DNA from: Oscillospiraceae bacterium
Lineage (GTDB): Bacteria > Bacillota > Clostridia > Oscillospirales > Oscillospiraceae
DNA: 55,994 bases
Direction: 5' to 3'
Assembly (NCBI GenBank): GCA_031262405.1
Contig: JAISHS010000010.1
Coordinates: forward strand, 1 to 55,994
In this document: positions 18,383 to 28,950 of the stretch, one piece after another
Layout of the letters: the number at the start of each line of letters is the position of its first letter
Position numbering within the stretch: position 1 is the first letter of the stretch
Made by a program: the position numbers and the translations under genes
The notes under the pieces: generated by a model
What the model saw: only the letters and a program-made list of their open reading frames with translations
What the model was told of the DNA's origin: nothing
The model's database searches: none

Positions 18383-19108
18383 ATGGAGAAGGCTATCATC
18401 GGGAAAAAGGTCGGCATGAGCCAGATCTTCGATGAAGCGGGGCGCGTTGTGCCCGTCACAGTAATTGAGGCGGGGCCCTGCGTTGTGGTTCAGAAGAAGA
18501 GCACCGAGACAGAGGGCTATGAGAGCGTTCAGCTCGGCTTTGAGGACATTGAGGAGCGCAAGCTCACGAAGCCCGAGAAGGGACACCTTTCCAAGGCGGG
18601 CGTAGACTACAAAAAGCATTTGAAGGAATTCCGCCTCAAGGACTGCGCGTCTCTGAACGTCGGGGACGAGCTAAAGGCGGACGTTTTTGCCGCCGGAGAC
18701 AAGGTGGACATCACCGGCGTCTCCAAGGGTAAGGGCTATGCGGGCGTCGTAAAGCGCTTTAACGCCCACATTCAGAAGAAGAGCCACGGCGGCGGTCCGG
18801 TTCACAGACATTCCGGCTCCATGGGCAGCGGCACGGATCCGAGCCGTATTTTCAAGGGCAGGATCGGCGCGGGACACATGGGCACGGAGCAGGTCACGGT
18901 GCAGAATCTTGACGTCGTGAAGGTAGACCCCGAGCTCAACATGATAGTCGTGCGCGGCGCGGTGCCCGGTCCCAAGGGCGGCATCGTCTATCTGAAGAAC
19001 ACAGTTAAGAACATCAAGGTCAAGGGCGCGGCGGCAGCCGTCAGCGTCAACCCGCAGAAGGCTTCCGCAAGGGTCAACCCGCAGAAGGCCTCCGCGAGAA
19101 CCAGATAG
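18383..19108 (+). CDS. rplC: 50S ribosomal protein L3 with C-terminal extension
   Basis: L3 binds near the 3' end of 23S rRNA and is needed early in 50S assembly. The core is normal ([20 protein letters not shown] near the start; [18 protein letters not shown]), but the 241-residue product is longer than the usual 205-215. The extra tail after [10 protein letters not shown] ends in two copies of VNPQKASAR (222-230 and 231-239), encoded by a 27-bp near-perfect tandem duplication. Such a tail probably projects from the ribosome surface or is tolerated slippage; no function is assigned. AAGGAGGAAATATA precedes the ATG. Confidence 0.97.
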   Translation: MEKAIIGKKVGMSQIFDEAGRVVPVTVIEAGPCVVVQKKSTETEGYESVQLGFEDIEERKLTKPEKGHLSKAGVDYKKHLKEFRLKDCASLNVGDELKADVFAAGDKVDITGVSKGKGYAGVVKRFNAHIQKKSHGGGPVHRHSGSMGSGTDPSRIFKGRIGAGHMGTEQVTVQNLDVVKVDPELNMIVVRGAVPGPKGGIVYLKNTVKNIKVKGAAAAVSVNPQKASARVNPQKASARTR

Positions 19109-19124
19109 GAAGGGAGAGAAAAAC

Positions 19125-19748
19125 ATGCCTAAAGCGACTGTTTACAATATGTCCGGCGAAAAGGTCGGAGAAATTGAGCTCTCTAGAGCTATCTTCGGCA
19201 TTGAGCCTAACAAATATGTTTTGCATGAGTCGGTCAAGAATCATCTTGCCAACTGCCGTCAGGGAACTCAGAGCGCTCTGACAAAGGGCGAGGTCTCCGT
19301 GACGACGAAAAAGCCTTGGCGTCAGAAGGGCACAGGCAGGGCGCGTGCCGGTCACGCCGGAAGCCCCGTGTGGAGACACGGCGGAGTTGCCTTCGCGCCC
19401 AAGCCGCGCGATTACAGCTATACCCTCAACAAGAAGGTAAGGCGCTTAGCGCTCAAGAGCGCGCTCTCCGCGAAGGCCGCCGAAGGCGAGATTCTCGTTA
19501 TCGACGGACTGCAAATGGACGAGATTAAGACGAAGACCTTCAAGAGCTTTCTCGACAAGCTGGAAGTCACGGGCAAGGCGCTCGTTATCACCGAGGAAGT
19601 GTCTGAGAACATCGTAAAGAGCGCGAGAAACATCCCCGGAGTCAAGACCACGATAGCGACGATTCTCTCGCCCTATGAGATTTTGAACGCGGGCAAGCTC
19701 GTTGTTGACAAGTCTGCTCTCCAAAAGCTCGAGGAGGTGTATGCGTAA
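19125..19748 (+). CDS. rplD: 50S ribosomal protein L4
   Basis: L4 is an early-assembly 50S protein whose extended loop lines the peptide exit tunnel; here that loop is seen as [20 protein letters not shown] (about 64-83). In E. coli L4 also represses the S10 operon, which makes it a candidate effector for the leader upstream of rpsJ, by inference only. The 207-residue length is normal. It starts 16 bases after rplC and overlaps the rplW start by one base (TAATG). Confidence 0.97.
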   Translation: MPKATVYNMSGEKVGEIELSRAIFGIEPNKYVLHESVKNHLANCRQGTQSALTKGEVSVTTKKPWRQKGTGRARAGHAGSPVWRHGGVAFAPKPRDYSYTLNKKVRRLALKSALSAKAAEGEILVIDGLQMDEIKTKTFKSFLDKLEVTGKALVITEEVSENIVKSARNIPGVKTTIATILSPYEILNAGKLVVDKSALQKLEEVYA

Positions 19749-20038
19749 TGAAAACAGCTTATGACATCATTATCCGCCCCATCATCACTGAGCAGTCGAT
19801 GGAGGATCTGGACATCAAGAAGTATGTGTTCGAGGTCGATAAGCGCGCGAACAAGATCGAGATTAAAAAGGCTATAGAAGAGATTTTCGACGTCAGAGTA
19901 ATCCGCGTCAACACTTGCATTGTCCCCGGTAAGAAAAAGCGTATGGGCAGCCAGCCCGAGGGGTACACGAGCGAGTGGAAGAAGGCCGTCGTCAAGCTCA
20001 GCAAACACTCGAAGAATATCGAAATCTTCGAGGGTTAA
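19748..20038 (+). CDS. rplW: 50S ribosomal protein L23
   Basis: L23 sits at the exit of the peptide tunnel and is the docking site for trigger factor and SRP. The 96-residue product has the family start [16 protein letters not shown] and the loop that carries [14 protein letters not shown]. The ATG shares one base with the rplD stop, and its AGGAGG lies inside the end of rplD, so translation is coupled. Confidence 0.97.
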   Translation: MKTAYDIIIRPIITEQSMEDLDIKKYVFEVDKRANKIEIKKAIEEIFDVRVIRVNTCIVPGKKKRMGSQPEGYTSEWKKAVVKLSKHSKNIEIFEG

Positions 20039-20060
20039 GGCGTAAGGGAGGAAACTGACA

Positions 20061-20897
<837 letters not shown>

Positions 20898-20911
20898 GGA
20901 GGGAGAAGTTA

Positions 20912-21184
20912 ATGAGCAGAAGTGTTAAAAAAGGCCCGTTCGCGGCTCCCGAGCTTTTAAAGCGCGTAGACGCCATGAATAAGAGCGGAGATAAGAAGGT
21001 TCTGAAGACTTGGAGCCGCGCCTCGACAATATTCCCGTCATTTGTCGGGCACACAATTGCCGTGCACGACGGGCGGCGCCACGTTCCGGTTTATGTAACC
21101 GAGGATATGGTTGGTCACAAGCTCGGTGAGTTCGCGCCCACGCGCACTTTCCGCGGTCACGCCGGAAGCAAGTCCGGCAGGTAA
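20912..21184 (+). CDS. rpsS: 30S ribosomal protein S19
   Basis: S19 binds in the 30S head together with S13 and contacts tRNA and the inter-subunit bridge. The 90-residue product has the conserved start [10 protein letters not shown] and the segment [16 protein letters not shown]. It lies 14 bases after rplB with TAAGGAGGGAGAA before the ATG, and 11 bases before rplV. Confidence 0.97.
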   Translation: MSRSVKKGPFAAPELLKRVDAMNKSGDKKVLKTWSRASTIFPSFVGHTIAVHDGRRHVPVYVTEDMVGHKLGEFAPTRTFRGHAGSKSGR

Positions 21185-21195
21185 GGAGGAGAAAA

Positions 21196-21531
21196 ATGGA
21201 AGCTAAAGCTCATCACAAATATGCCCGTATATCTCCCCGCAAGGTTAAGATCGTCTGTGACCTTATCCGCGGCAAGGACGTAGCGGTGGCTCAGGCTCTG
21301 CTGCTGAATACCCCCAAGGCGGGAAGCGAGCTGCTGATTAAAGTTCTCAACAGCGCCGCGGCGAACGCCGAGAACAATTTCAGCATGGATTCGGATAAGC
21401 TCTATGTGAAGGAGACCTTCGCGAACCCCGGACCCGTTCTCAAGAGGGGTATGCCCCGCGCCCGCGGCGGCTACAACAGGATTTTGAAGAGAACCAGCCA
21501 CATAACCGTTGTTGTGGCTGAGAAAGAGTAG
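21196..21531 (+). CDS. rplV: 50S ribosomal protein L22
   Basis: L22 has a globular domain on the 50S surface and a beta-hairpin that reaches into the exit tunnel, where macrolide-resistance changes map. The 111-residue product shows [20 protein letters not shown] at the start and the hairpin tip region [34 protein letters not shown] precedes the ATG. Length is normal. Confidence 0.97.
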   Translation: MEAKAHHKYARISPRKVKIVCDLIRGKDVAVAQALLLNTPKAGSELLIKVLNSAAANAENNFSMDSDKLYVKETFANPGPVLKRGMPRARGGYNRILKRTSHITVVVAEKE

Positions 21532-21544
21532 GGGGGCGCAGAAT

Positions 21545-22633
21545 ATGGGTCAAAAAGTTCATCCACACGGTTTGCGCGTCGGCGTTATTAAAGACTGGGA
21601 TTCCAGATGGTACGCCAGAAGCGACAAAGTCGGCGACCTCATTGTTGAGGATCACAAGATCCGCGAGTTTCTCAAGAAAAAGCTCTATGACGCGGGTATT
21701 CCGAAGATTGAAATCGAGCGCGACAGCGCGAAGGTTCGCATCTTTATCCACTGCTCCAAGCCCGGCAAGGTCATCGGCAAGGGCGGTCAGGACATAGAGA
21801 TTCTGCGTGTTGCCGTCGAGAAGCTGATTGGAAAGTCCGTAGCGCTGTCCATCGTTGAGGTTCGCACGCCGGACGCCAACGCACAGCTGGTTGCGGAGAA
21901 TATCGCGCAGCAGCTCGAGAAGCGCATCGGCTTCCGCCGCGCTATGAAAAACGCTATGGGCAGAGCGATGCGCATGGGCGTAAAGGGCATTAAGGTTATG
22001 GTAAGCGGCAGACTTGGCGGAGCCGAGATTGCCCGCAGCGAGTGCTATCACGAGGGTACGATTCCCCTCCAGACCATCCGCGCGGACATTGAATATGGCT
22101 TTGCGGAGGCCGCGACGACCTATGGGCGCATCGGCGTCAAGGTTTGGATTTATAAGGGCGAGGTTCTCAGCCAGACTCTGCGCAGCACCCCGCGCACTAT
22201 GGATATGAACCGCGCAGGACGCGACAATCGCTCCCGCCGCGACAACCGCGAAAATCGCGGTCGCGACCGTGACGGTCAGGGCGGCGGATACAACAGAAGC
22301 GGTTCCGGCGGCGGTTACAACCGCGGCGGCACTGGCGCAAGTCAGGGCGGAGCCGGCGGCGGTTATCGCGGCGGACAGGGCTCTCAAGGCGGCAGCTACA
22401 ATCGCGGCGGTCAGCCCGGACAGGGCGGCCAAGGCGGTTACAACCGCGGCGGACAGGGCTCTCAGGGCGGCGGCTATAATCGCGGCGGACAGCCCGGCAG
22501 CACCGGCGGCTATCGCGGCGGACAGGGCGCCCAGGGCGGCGGCTATAACAGAAGCGCGGCTCCGGCAGCCAAGCCTGCGGCACCGGCGGCTCCTGCGGCT
22601 CCCGCAACCCCCACGGAAGGAGGCAAAGACTGA
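21545..22633 (+). CDS. rpsC: 30S ribosomal protein S3 with long RGG-like tail
   Basis: S3 forms part of the mRNA entry channel of the 30S head and contributes to mRNA helicase action with S4 and S5. Residues 1-213 are an ordinary S3, with the KH loop GKGG at 78-81 and the C-terminal domain ending [12 protein letters not shown]. The product then continues to 362 residues: Arg/Asp/Asn-rich (222-244), eight [12 protein letters not shown] units (247-336), and an Ala/Pro segment (337-357). Typical bacterial S3 is about 210-240 residues. The ATG at 21545 follows GGGGGGCGCA; a longer upstream frame overlaps rplV and was rejected. The tail may contact incoming mRNA, which is inference. Confidence 0.96.
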   Translation: MGQKVHPHGLRVGVIKDWDSRWYARSDKVGDLIVEDHKIREFLKKKLYDAGIPKIEIERDSAKVRIFIHCSKPGKVIGKGGQDIEILRVAVEKLIGKSVALSIVEVRTPDANAQLVAENIAQQLEKRIGFRRAMKNAMGRAMRMGVKGIKVMVSGRLGGAEIARSECYHEGTIPLQTIRADIEYGFAEAATTYGRIGVKVWIYKGEVLSQTLRSTPRTMDMNRAGRDNRSRRDNRENRGRDRDGQGGGYNRSGSGGGYNRGGTGASQGGAGGGYRGGQGSQGGSYNRGGQPGQGGQGGYNRGGQGSQGGGYNRGGQPGSTGGYRGGQGAQGGGYNRSAAPAAKPAAPAAPAAPATPTEGGKD

Positions 22634-23061
22634 TGCTGATGCCCAAAAGAGTTAAATACCGCAGAGTTCATCGCGGCCGCATGAAGGGCAAGGCCACTCG
22701 CGGCAACGTCATCTCCTATGGAGAATATGGCCTCATGGCCACGGAGCCGAGCTGGATTACCTCCAATCAGATTGAGGCAGCCCGTATCGCGATGACGCGC
22801 TACACAAAGCGCGGCGGTAAGGTTTGGATTAAAATTTTCCCCGATAAGCCCGTTACTCAGAAGCCCGCCGAGACCCGCATGGGTTCCGGTAAAGGCTCTC
22901 CTGAATATTGGGTGGCGGTGGTAAAGCCCGGACGCGTGCTTTTTGAAATTGCCGGAGTTCCCGAGGAGACCGCGCGCGAGGCGCTTCGTCTTGCAAGTCA
23001 CAAGCTGCCCTGCGGGACAAAGTTTGTAAAGCGCTCCGATATGCAGACAGGCGGTGAATAA
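22633..23061 (+). CDS. rplP: 50S ribosomal protein L16
   Basis: L16 lies near the A site and is needed for tRNA accommodation and late 50S assembly. The 142-residue product has the standard start [20 protein letters not shown] and [18 protein letters not shown]. The ATG overlaps the rpsC stop by one base (TGATG), with GGAGG inside the end of rpsC, so the unusual S3 tail is followed directly by a coupled start. Confidence 0.97.
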   Translation: MLMPKRVKYRRVHRGRMKGKATRGNVISYGEYGLMATEPSWITSNQIEAARIAMTRYTKRGGKVWIKIFPDKPVTQKPAETRMGSGKGSPEYWVAVVKPGRVLFEIAGVPEETAREALRLASHKLPCGTKFVKRSDMQTGGE

Positions 23062-23063
23062 TA

Positions 23064-23273
23064 ATGAAGGTAAATGAAATTCGCGGCCTGAGTCAGGCCG
23101 AGCTGGAGAAGACCCTCTTGCAGCTCAAGAAAGATTTGTTTAATCTTCGTATGCAACATGCCACGAACCATCTTGACAACCCCGTCAGAATTTCGGCGGT
23201 GCGCCGCGACATAGCGCGGGTTAAGACTATTATTCGTCAGAACGAGTTGGGTACGGCAGGAGGTAGCAAATAA
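23064..23273 (+). CDS. rpmC: 50S ribosomal protein L29
   Basis: L29 is a small helical hairpin protein beside L23 at the tunnel exit. The 69-residue product contains [20 protein letters not shown] and the C-terminal [12 protein letters not shown]. It begins 2 bases after rplP and overlaps rpsQ by one base (TAATG), so all three are tightly coupled. Confidence 0.95.
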   Translation: MKVNEIRGLSQAELEKTLLQLKKDLFNLRMQHATNHLDNPVRISAVRRDIARVKTIIRQNELGTAGGSK

Positions 23274-23536
23274 TGAGTGAACAAAGAACATCTTCCCGCA
23301 AGACCCGCGTCGGCAAGGTTGTGTCCGACAAGATGGACAAGACCATTGTAGTTACGCTGGAGGACAGGGTAGCGCATCCGCTATATAAAAAGATTGTCAA
23401 GAGAACCTATCGCCTCAAGGCGCACGACGAGAACAACGAGTGCGGCATTGGGGACAGAGTTCGGGTAATGGAGACGCGTCCTATTTCCAAGGACAAGAGA
23501 TGGCGTCTCGTGGAAATAATCGAGAAGGCAAAGTAA
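23273..23536 (+). CDS. rpsQ: 30S ribosomal protein S17
   Basis: S17 is a primary 16S rRNA binding protein of the OB fold that supports the 30S body. The 87-residue product has [31 protein letters not shown] and the loop with [32 protein letters not shown] at the end of rpmC serves as its ribosome binding site. Length is normal. Confidence 0.96.
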   Translation: MSEQRTSSRKTRVGKVVSDKMDKTIVVTLEDRVAHPLYKKIVKRTYRLKAHDENNECGIGDRVRVMETRPISKDKRWRLVEIIEKAK

Positions 23537-23549
23537 AGGAGGCCGCAAC

Positions 23550-23918
23550 GTGATACAACAGGAAACTTTCCTAAAGGTGGCCGACAATACCGGCGCCAAG
23601 GAAATAAAATGCATCCGTGTTCTGGGCGGCAGTAAGCGCAAATATGGCAACATAGGCGACGTTATCGTGGCTTCTGTGCGCAAGACTCAGCCCGGCAGCG
23701 CGGTTAAAAAGGGCGAGGTTGTCAAGGCCGTTATCGTGCGCAGCGCGAAGGGCGTCCGCCGTGCAGACGGCACCTATGTCCGCTTTGACGAAAACGCCGC
23801 CGTCCTCATTAAAGAGGACAAGAACCCCCGCGGCACCCGTATATTCGGGCCGGTAGCCCGCGAGCTTCGTGACAAGGACTATATGAAAATTTTGTCACTC
23901 GCTCCCGAAGTGATATAG
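23550..23918 (+). CDS. rplN: 50S ribosomal protein L14
   Basis: L14 is part of the 50S surface facing the 30S subunit and binds assembly factors such as RsfS. The 122-residue product has [20 protein letters not shown] and the C-terminal [20 protein letters not shown]. The start is a GTG, fixed by AAAGGAGGCCGCAAC directly upstream and by the family N-terminus. Confidence 0.97.
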   Translation: MIQQETFLKVADNTGAKEIKCIRVLGGSKRKYGNIGDVIVASVRKTQPGSAVKKGEVVKAVIVRSAKGVRRADGTYVRFDENAAVLIKEDKNPRGTRIFGPVARELRDKDYMKILSLAPEVI

Positions 23919-23930
23919 GAGGGCGCCATT

Positions 23931-24239
23931 ATGAACATTAAAACCGGTGATACCGTTATCGTCCTTTCCGGAAAGGACAAGGGAAAGAAGGGAAAGGTTC
24001 TCTCGGCCGATCCCAAGAACGGCAAGGCCATTGTCGAGAGTGTGAACGTTGCAAAGCGTCACCAGAAGGCGCGCAAGCAGGGCGAGGAGAGCGCTATCGT
24101 TAAGAAAGAGACTCCGATCTATGCCACTAAGCTCATGCGCGTCTGCCCGGAATGCGGAAAGCCCACCAGACTTGCCCACACATTCTTGGACGACGGGACG
24201 AAGTCCCGCCTCTGCAAGAATTGCGGCAAGGCGATATGA
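23931..24239 (+). CDS. rplX: 50S ribosomal protein L24
   Basis: L24 starts 50S assembly and later lies at the tunnel exit. The 102-residue product opens with a KOW motif ([20 protein letters not shown]). The C-terminal part keeps two CxxC pairs (CPECG and CKNCG), as in L24 proteins that bind zinc, so zinc binding is likely. AGGAGGGCGCCATT precedes the ATG. Confidence 0.96.
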   Translation: MNIKTGDTVIVLSGKDKGKKGKVLSADPKNGKAIVESVNVAKRHQKARKQGEESAIVKKETPIYATKLMRVCPECGKPTRLAHTFLDDGTKSRLCKNCGKAI

Positions 24240-24255
24240 GAAAGGAGAACTTCTG

Positions 24256-24801
24256 ATGACACCCAGAATCAAACAGAGATACATTGACGAAGTTGCGCCT
24301 GCTCTCATGAAGAAATATGGCTATAAGAGCGTTATGGAGATTCCGAAGCTCGACAAGATCGTCGTTAGCGTCGGCGCGGGAGACTGCAAGGACAACCAGA
24401 AGGCTCTGGACGCCGTTATTAAAGACATTAGCGCCTTGACCGGTCAAAAGGCCGTCGCGACTGTCGCCAAGAAGTCGGTCGCGAACTTTAAGCTCCGCGA
24501 GGGCATGAAGGTCGGCGTAAAGGTAACGCTGCGCGCGAACAGAATGTGGGAGTTTTTAGACAGGCTCCTCAATGTGGCTCTGCCCCGCGTGCGCGACTTT
24601 CGCGGAATCAACCCCGACGCCTTCGACGGGCGCGGGAACTATAGCCTCGGACTCAAGGAGCAGATTATCTTTCCTGAGATCGACTATGACAAGATTGAAA
24701 AGCTGCGCGGCATGAACATCGCGATTTGCACCACGGCGAAGTCGGACGAAGAGGCGCGGGAGCTGCTCAGAGCACTGGGCGCACCGTTTGCCAGAGCATA
24801 A
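24256..24801 (+). CDS. rplE: 50S ribosomal protein L5
   Basis: L5 binds 5S rRNA and the P-site tRNA region of the central protuberance. The 181-residue product is of normal length with [40 protein letters not shown] and a conserved C-terminus. The reading frame is open into rplX, but the ATG at 24256 is right because AAAGGAGAACTTCTG precedes it and the family start fits. Confidence 0.97.
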   Translation: MTPRIKQRYIDEVAPALMKKYGYKSVMEIPKLDKIVVSVGAGDCKDNQKALDAVIKDISALTGQKAVATVAKKSVANFKLREGMKVGVKVTLRANRMWEFLDRLLNVALPRVRDFRGINPDAFDGRGNYSLGLKEQIIFPEIDYDKIEKLRGMNIAICTTAKSDEEARELLRALGAPFARA

Positions 24802-24816
24802 GGGAGGGTAGGTTAA

Positions 24817-25002
24817 GTGGCTAAAACATCTATGAAAATCAAGCAGGCCCGGCCTGCCAAGTTCTCCACCCGCAAGTATAACCGCTGCAAAATCTGTGGC
24901 AGACCGCACGCCTATCTGCGCGATTACGGAGTCTGTCGTATATGTTTCCGCGAATTGGCCTACAAGGGAGAAATTCCCGGAGTGCGCAAAGCGAGCTGGT
25001 AA
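24817..25002 (+). CDS. rpsN: 30S ribosomal protein S14, zinc type
   Basis: S14 completes the 30S head next to S3 and S10. This is the short 61-residue form with a zinc-binding set of cysteines (C24, C27, C40, C43 in NRCKICG and CRICF), not the long zinc-free form. The start is a GTG after AGGGAGGGTAGGTTAA. A 95-base gap with hairpins separates it from rpsH, a longer spacing than between its neighbours. Confidence 0.96.
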   Translation: MAKTSMKIKQARPAKFSTRKYNRCKICGRPHAYLRDYGVCRICFRELAYKGEIPGVRKASW

Positions 25003-25097
25003 TCGGCACACATTTACAGCGAAAGGCCGGTTTTAATCGGAACCTCGCTGTATAAACAGGCACACTGTCTGTAACCTTACAAGGAGGATCTAAATTT
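25003..25097 (+). promoter_or_regulatory. Structured spacer between rpsN and rpsH
   Basis: TACAGCGA (25015-25022) pairs with TCGCTGTA (25045-25052), with an inner GGTT/AACC stem, and a smaller hairpin follows at 25056-25072. In E. coli S8 represses the spc operon by binding an rRNA-like hairpin near the L5 start; a similar role at this site is only a suggestion. Confidence 0.4.
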
Positions 25098-25496
25098 ATG
25101 CACATCACCGATCCGATTGCGGATATGCTGACACGCATCCGCAACGCGGGAAGCGCAAAGCATGAACGCGTGGATATCCCGGCGTCCAACATGAAGAAGG
25201 CAATTGCCTCTATTCTGCTGGAAGAGGGATACATCAAGGCCTTCCAGCTCATTGAGGACGGAGGTCAGGGTGTTATTCGCATCACACTCAAGTATTTGCC
25301 CGGCAAGGAGAAGGCTATCGCCGGTCTGCGCCGCGTTTCAAAGCCCGGTTTGAGGGTCTATGCGGGAGCCGACGAGCTGCCGCAGGTTCTCAGAGGGCTT
25401 GGCATTGCTATTATTTCAACGTCTAAGGGCGTCATGACCGACAAGGCCGCGAGAGCGGCGAATGTCGGCGGCGAAGTCCTGGCGTTTGTATGGTAA
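25098..25496 (+). CDS. rpsH: 30S ribosomal protein S8
   Basis: S8 is a primary binder of the central domain of 16S rRNA and, in E. coli, the repressor of the spc operon. The 132-residue product has the family start [13 protein letters not shown] and the C-terminal [37 protein letters not shown] precedes the ATG. Length is normal. Confidence 0.97.
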   Translation: MHITDPIADMLTRIRNAGSAKHERVDIPASNMKKAIASILLEEGYIKAFQLIEDGGQGVIRITLKYLPGKEKAIAGLRRVSKPGLRVYAGADELPQVLRGLGIAIISTSKGVMTDKAARAANVGGEVLAFVW

Positions 25497-25511
25497 GGGG
25501 GGTCTGAGAAT

Positions 25512-26054
25512 ATGTCACGTATAGGAAGAGCTCCGATTACCGTTCCCGCCGGGGTTGAAGTCAAGATCGGCGAGGATAATTTCGTCACGGTGAAGGGTCC
25601 TAAGGGTGAGCTTTCACACGCTTTTCCGCTGAAACTCAAGCTTGAGCTTGCGGAAAATGTGCTGACGGTATCGCGGCCGGACGATATGAAGGAAAGCCGC
25701 AGTCTGCACGGGCTGACGCGCTCGCTTCTGAGCAACATGGTCGTCGGCGTTTCCGAGGGCTTCAAAAAGGAGCTGTCGGTTCAGGGCGTCGGCTACAGAG
25801 CGGCCAAAGAGGGCGACAAGCTTGTTTTGAACGTCGGCTTCAGCCATCAGGTGGTTGTGCCCGAGACGGCCGAGATCAAGATTGACGTGCCCAACGCGAA
25901 TACCGTTGTTATCAGCGGCATTGACAAGCAGAAGGTCGGGCAGTTTGCAGCCGACGTTCGTAAGAGAAGACCGCCTGAGCCTTATAAGGGCAAGGGCATA
26001 CGGTATGCCGATGAGGTTATTCGCCTCAAAGAAGGCAAGACCGGCGCGAAATAA
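25512..26054 (+). CDS. rplF: 50S ribosomal protein L6
   Basis: L6 has two similar domains and binds 23S rRNA near the factor-binding site. The 180-residue product has MSRIGRAPITVPAGVEV and the C-terminal signature EPYKGKGIRYADEVIRLKEG. It follows rpsH by 15 bases with AAGGGGGGTCTGAGAAT before the ATG. Nothing unusual is visible. Confidence 0.97.
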   Translation: MSRIGRAPITVPAGVEVKIGEDNFVTVKGPKGELSHAFPLKLKLELAENVLTVSRPDDMKESRSLHGLTRSLLSNMVVGVSEGFKKELSVQGVGYRAAKEGDKLVLNVGFSHQVVVPETAEIKIDVPNANTVVISGIDKQKVGQFAADVRKRRPPEPYKGKGIRYADEVIRLKEGKTGAK

Positions 26055-26072
26055 TAAGGGGAGGTGTGCTAA

Positions 26073-26432
26073 ATGGTTAACAGACCTGATACAAAAGGGC
26101 AGCGCGTTAAGCGCCACCAGAGAGTTCGCAATAAGATTTCCGGCACGCCCGAGACTCCGAGACTGGACGTCTTCAGGAGCAACGCCCACATCTATGCCCA
26201 GGTTATAGACGATGTAAACGGCGTTACCCTAGTCGCTGCCGCGTCTAATGAGAAAGACTTTGACGCTCCCGGAGGCAATATTGAGGGTGCGGCGAAGGTA
26301 GGAAAGCTCGTTGCCGAGAGAGCGAAGGCAAAGGGCATTGAAAACGTTGTTTTCGATCGCGGCGGCTATATCTACCACGGGCGTGTTAAGGCTCTGGCGG
26401 ACGGCGCTCGCGAAGGCGGACTCAACTTTTAG
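26073..26432 (+). CDS. rplR: 50S ribosomal protein L18
   Basis: L18 attaches 5S rRNA to the central protuberance with L5. The 119-residue product has [20 protein letters not shown] and a C-terminal [37 protein letters not shown] precedes the ATG. Length is normal for the family. Confidence 0.97.
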   Translation: MVNRPDTKGQRVKRHQRVRNKISGTPETPRLDVFRSNAHIYAQVIDDVNGVTLVAAASNEKDFDAPGGNIEGAAKVGKLVAERAKAKGIENVVFDRGGYIYHGRVKALADGAREGGLNF

Positions 26433-26447
26433 TCGGGAGGGGATAGT

Positions 26448-26975
26448 ATGGCTTATCAGAATAGCAGAAGGGACAACAGACGCGAAGAAGCGCCGGCGTC
26501 CGAATTCGTGGAAAAGGTCGTTTCCCTCAACCGCGTGTCCAAGACCGTCAAGGGCGGCCGCGTCATGAAATTCTCTGCGCTCTGTGTCGTCGGCGACGGC
26601 AAGGGACGCGTGGGTTATGGCTTGGGAAAGGCAGGCGAGGTTTCCGAGGCTATCCGCAAGGGGCTTGAGGACGCCAAGAAAAATATAGTAACGGTTACTC
26701 TTCAAGGGGCTACGATTCCCCACGAAGTGATCGGTCAGTTCGGAGCGGGAAGGGTTCTTTTAAAGCCCGCCGGAGCCGGTACCGGAGTTATTGCCGGGGG
26801 CGCTGTCCGCGCGGTCGTAGAAGCCGCCGGAATTAAGGACATCCGCACGAAGTGTCTGCGCTCCAACAACCCCAACAACGTCGTTGCGGCCACTATGATC
26901 GGTCTGCGCAGTTTGCGCAACGCCGAGCAGGTCGCGGGGGCGCGGGGCAAGAACGTAAAAGATATTAGAGCTTAG
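26448..26975 (+). CDS. rpsE: 30S ribosomal protein S5
   Basis: S5 lies at the mRNA entry site beside S3 and S4 and influences decoding fidelity. The 175-residue product has a short polar N-terminal stretch, then [18 protein letters not shown], the loop [18 protein letters not shown] and a conserved C-terminal domain. GGGAGGGGATAGT precedes the ATG. Confidence 0.97.
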   Translation: MAYQNSRRDNRREEAPASEFVEKVVSLNRVSKTVKGGRVMKFSALCVVGDGKGRVGYGLGKAGEVSEAIRKGLEDAKKNIVTVTLQGATIPHEVIGQFGAGRVLLKPAGAGTGVIAGGAVRAVVEAAGIKDIRTKCLRSNNPNNVVAATMIGLRSLRNAEQVAGARGKNVKDIRA

Positions 26976-26986
26976 GAGGCGTGAGC

Positions 26987-27166
26987 ATGGCTGAATTGAA
27001 AATAGAGCTTGTAAAGAGCTTGAACGGCAGATTGGCTCAGCACATTGCCACTGCCCACTCTCTGGGTCTGCACAAGCCGGGTAACACCACCGTGCAGCCG
27101 GATAACCCCCAGACCAGAGGCAAGATTGCCAAGATTGGCTTTCTGCTGAAGGTTACGGAAGAATAG
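26987..27166 (+). CDS. rpmD: 50S ribosomal protein L30
   Basis: L30 is a small 50S protein; the product is 59 residues if read from the ATG at 26987. That start is preferred over an in-frame GTG two codons earlier because AGGAGG ends 7 bases before it. Conserved residues include [20 protein letters not shown] and the end IGFLLKV. It sits 11 bases after rpsE and 11 before rplO. Confidence 0.93.
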   Translation: MAELKIELVKSLNGRLAQHIATAHSLGLHKPGNTTVQPDNPQTRGKIAKIGFLLKVTEE

Positions 27167-27177
27167 GAGGCGACCAG

Positions 27178-27618
27178 ATGAAACTTAACGAGCTTTCACC
27201 GGCTCCCGGCTCCACCCACTCTTACAAGCGTAAGGGCAGGGGCAACGGCTCCGGCAACGGCAAAACCGCCGGACGCGGCCAGAAGGGACAGCTGTCCCGC
27301 AGCGGCGGCGGAGTGAGGGTCGGCTTCGAAGGCGGTCAGATGCCGCTGGCGCGAAGAGTACCCAAGCGCGGCTTCAACAACATCTTCGCAAAGCCCCTGA
27401 CGGCTGTGAACGTCAATGTCCTTAATAACTTTGAGGACGGGCAGACCGTTTCGGCGAAGTCGCTTTTGGACGCCGGAATTATAAGCAAGTGCGAGTATGG
27501 ACTTAAGATTCTGGGCAATGGCAGCTTGCAGCGCAAGCTGACCGTTAAGGCCAGCGCTTTCTCTGAAACTGCTAAGCAGAAGATTGAGGCGGCGGGCGGA
27601 TCGGCGGAGGTGGTATAA
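27178..27618 (+). CDS. rplO: 50S ribosomal protein L15
   Basis: L15 has a long basic N-terminal extension that winds through 23S rRNA; here it is the Gly/Lys/Arg-rich segment [20 protein letters not shown]. The 146-residue product has the typical [31 protein letters not shown] precedes the ATG. Its stop codon abuts the GTG start of secY with no gap. Confidence 0.97.
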   Translation: MKLNELSPAPGSTHSYKRKGRGNGSGNGKTAGRGQKGQLSRSGGGVRVGFEGGQMPLARRVPKRGFNNIFAKPLTAVNVNVLNNFEDGQTVSAKSLLDAGIISKCEYGLKILGNGSLQRKLTVKASAFSETAKQKIEAAGGSAEVV

Positions 27619-28935
27619 GTGCTCGAAACTATGCGCAACGCCTGGAAAATTGACGAGCTGAGGAAAAAGATTCTTTTCACGCTTTTCATCGTCCTGCTCT
27701 ATCGCATAGGCAACGCGGTGCCTGTACCCTATGTGGACGTCAACACGCTTTCAACTTATTTTGACCAGATGAGCAACACCGTTTTCGGTCTCTATAACGT
27801 AATGAGCGGCGGAGCATTCTCGACGGCAACGATTTTTGCGCTGTCGATACAGCCGTATATCAACGCTTCGATTATCATTCAGCTGCTCACCATCGCCATT
27901 CCGGCGCTGGAGCGTCTACAGAAGGAGGGCGGCGAAGAGGGTAAGAAGAAGCTTGCCAGCATAACCCGCTATTCAACTGTCGGTCTAGGTCTCGTGCAGG
28001 GCTTCGGTTACTATATGCTCATGCTCAACCAGACCAACAACCCCAGCGGACTTCCAATCCTTTCGGGGACGGGCATTTGGCCGGCGATAGTTATCGTTCT
28101 CACGCTGACGGCAGGCTCCGCGCTTATCATGTGGCTGGGCGAGCAGATTACAGAGTTTGGTATCGGCAACGGAATTTCCATCATCCTGTTTGCCAGCATC
28201 GTATCCCGCTTCCCGACGCAAGTCGCGACCATGGGAACCTCTGTGTTTAACGGGACTCTCCAGTGGTGGCTGGCGGTGCTGCTGCTCATCGGGGCGCTGG
28301 CGATTATCGTCTTGATAGTCGTCGTGACCAACGCCGAGCGGCGCATTCCGATTCAATATTCAAAGCGCGTTGTCGGGCGCAAGATGTATGGCGGACAGAG
28401 CACGCACCTTCCCATGAAGGTGAATATGTCCGGCGTTCTGCCCGTAATCTTTGCGCAGTCGATAACGAGTCTGCTGCCGACTATTCTGGGTCTGGCGGGG
28501 GTCACGAAGGACTCCGGCGGGTTCTGGGGCGGAGTTTTGACGGCACTGGATATGACCAGCCCCATTTATGCTATAGTCTATCTGCTGCTTATCGTTTTCT
28601 TCTCATATTTCTATTCCACGATTCAGTTCGACCCCGTGGAAATCTCCAACAACCTGAGAAAGAACGGCGGCTTCATCCCCGGCTATCGTCCGGGCAGACC
28701 GACCATCGACTTTATTCGCAAGTCTCTTAACAAAATTACGCTCTTCGGAGCGGTTTATCTCGGCATAATCGCCGTCGTGCCGCTGATTATCGGCATGGTC
28801 AGCCCCGAGGCCTCGAACATGGGCATCTCGCTGGGCGGCACCTCTGTCATAATCGTTGTCGGCGTGGCTCTCGAGACCGTCAAGGCGCTTGAGGCGCAGA
28901 TGATTATGCGCAACTACAAGGGCTTCCTTGAATAG
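27619..28935 (+). CDS. secY: Protein translocase subunit SecY
   Basis: SecY is the pore of the general secretory channel in the cytoplasmic membrane and the partner of SecA (11773). The 438-residue product shows ten hydrophobic segments and typical sequence such as GNAVPVPYVDV, PYINASIIIQLLTIAIPALE and QFDPVEISNNLRKNGGFIPG. The start is a GTG directly after the rplO stop, with GGAGG inside rplO, so it is coupled to L15. It is followed by adk after 15 bases. Confidence 0.97.
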   Translation: MLETMRNAWKIDELRKKILFTLFIVLLYRIGNAVPVPYVDVNTLSTYFDQMSNTVFGLYNVMSGGAFSTATIFALSIQPYINASIIIQLLTIAIPALERLQKEGGEEGKKKLASITRYSTVGLGLVQGFGYYMLMLNQTNNPSGLPILSGTGIWPAIVIVLTLTAGSALIMWLGEQITEFGIGNGISIILFASIVSRFPTQVATMGTSVFNGTLQWWLAVLLLIGALAIIVLIVVVTNAERRIPIQYSKRVVGRKMYGGQSTHLPMKVNMSGVLPVIFAQSITSLLPTILGLAGVTKDSGGFWGGVLTALDMTSPIYAIVYLLLIVFFSYFYSTIQFDPVEISNNLRKNGGFIPGYRPGRPTIDFIRKSLNKITLFGAVYLGIIAVVPLIIGMVSPEASNMGISLGGTSVIIVVGVALETVKALEAQMIMRNYKGFLE

Positions 28936-28950
28936 ACCGGAGGTAAGGTA

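Noticed and set aside
21440..22432. Ala/Leu-rich minus-strand frame opposite rpsC
   Set aside because: It is antisense to S3 and its Gly-rich tail, where repetitive GC codons keep all frames open.
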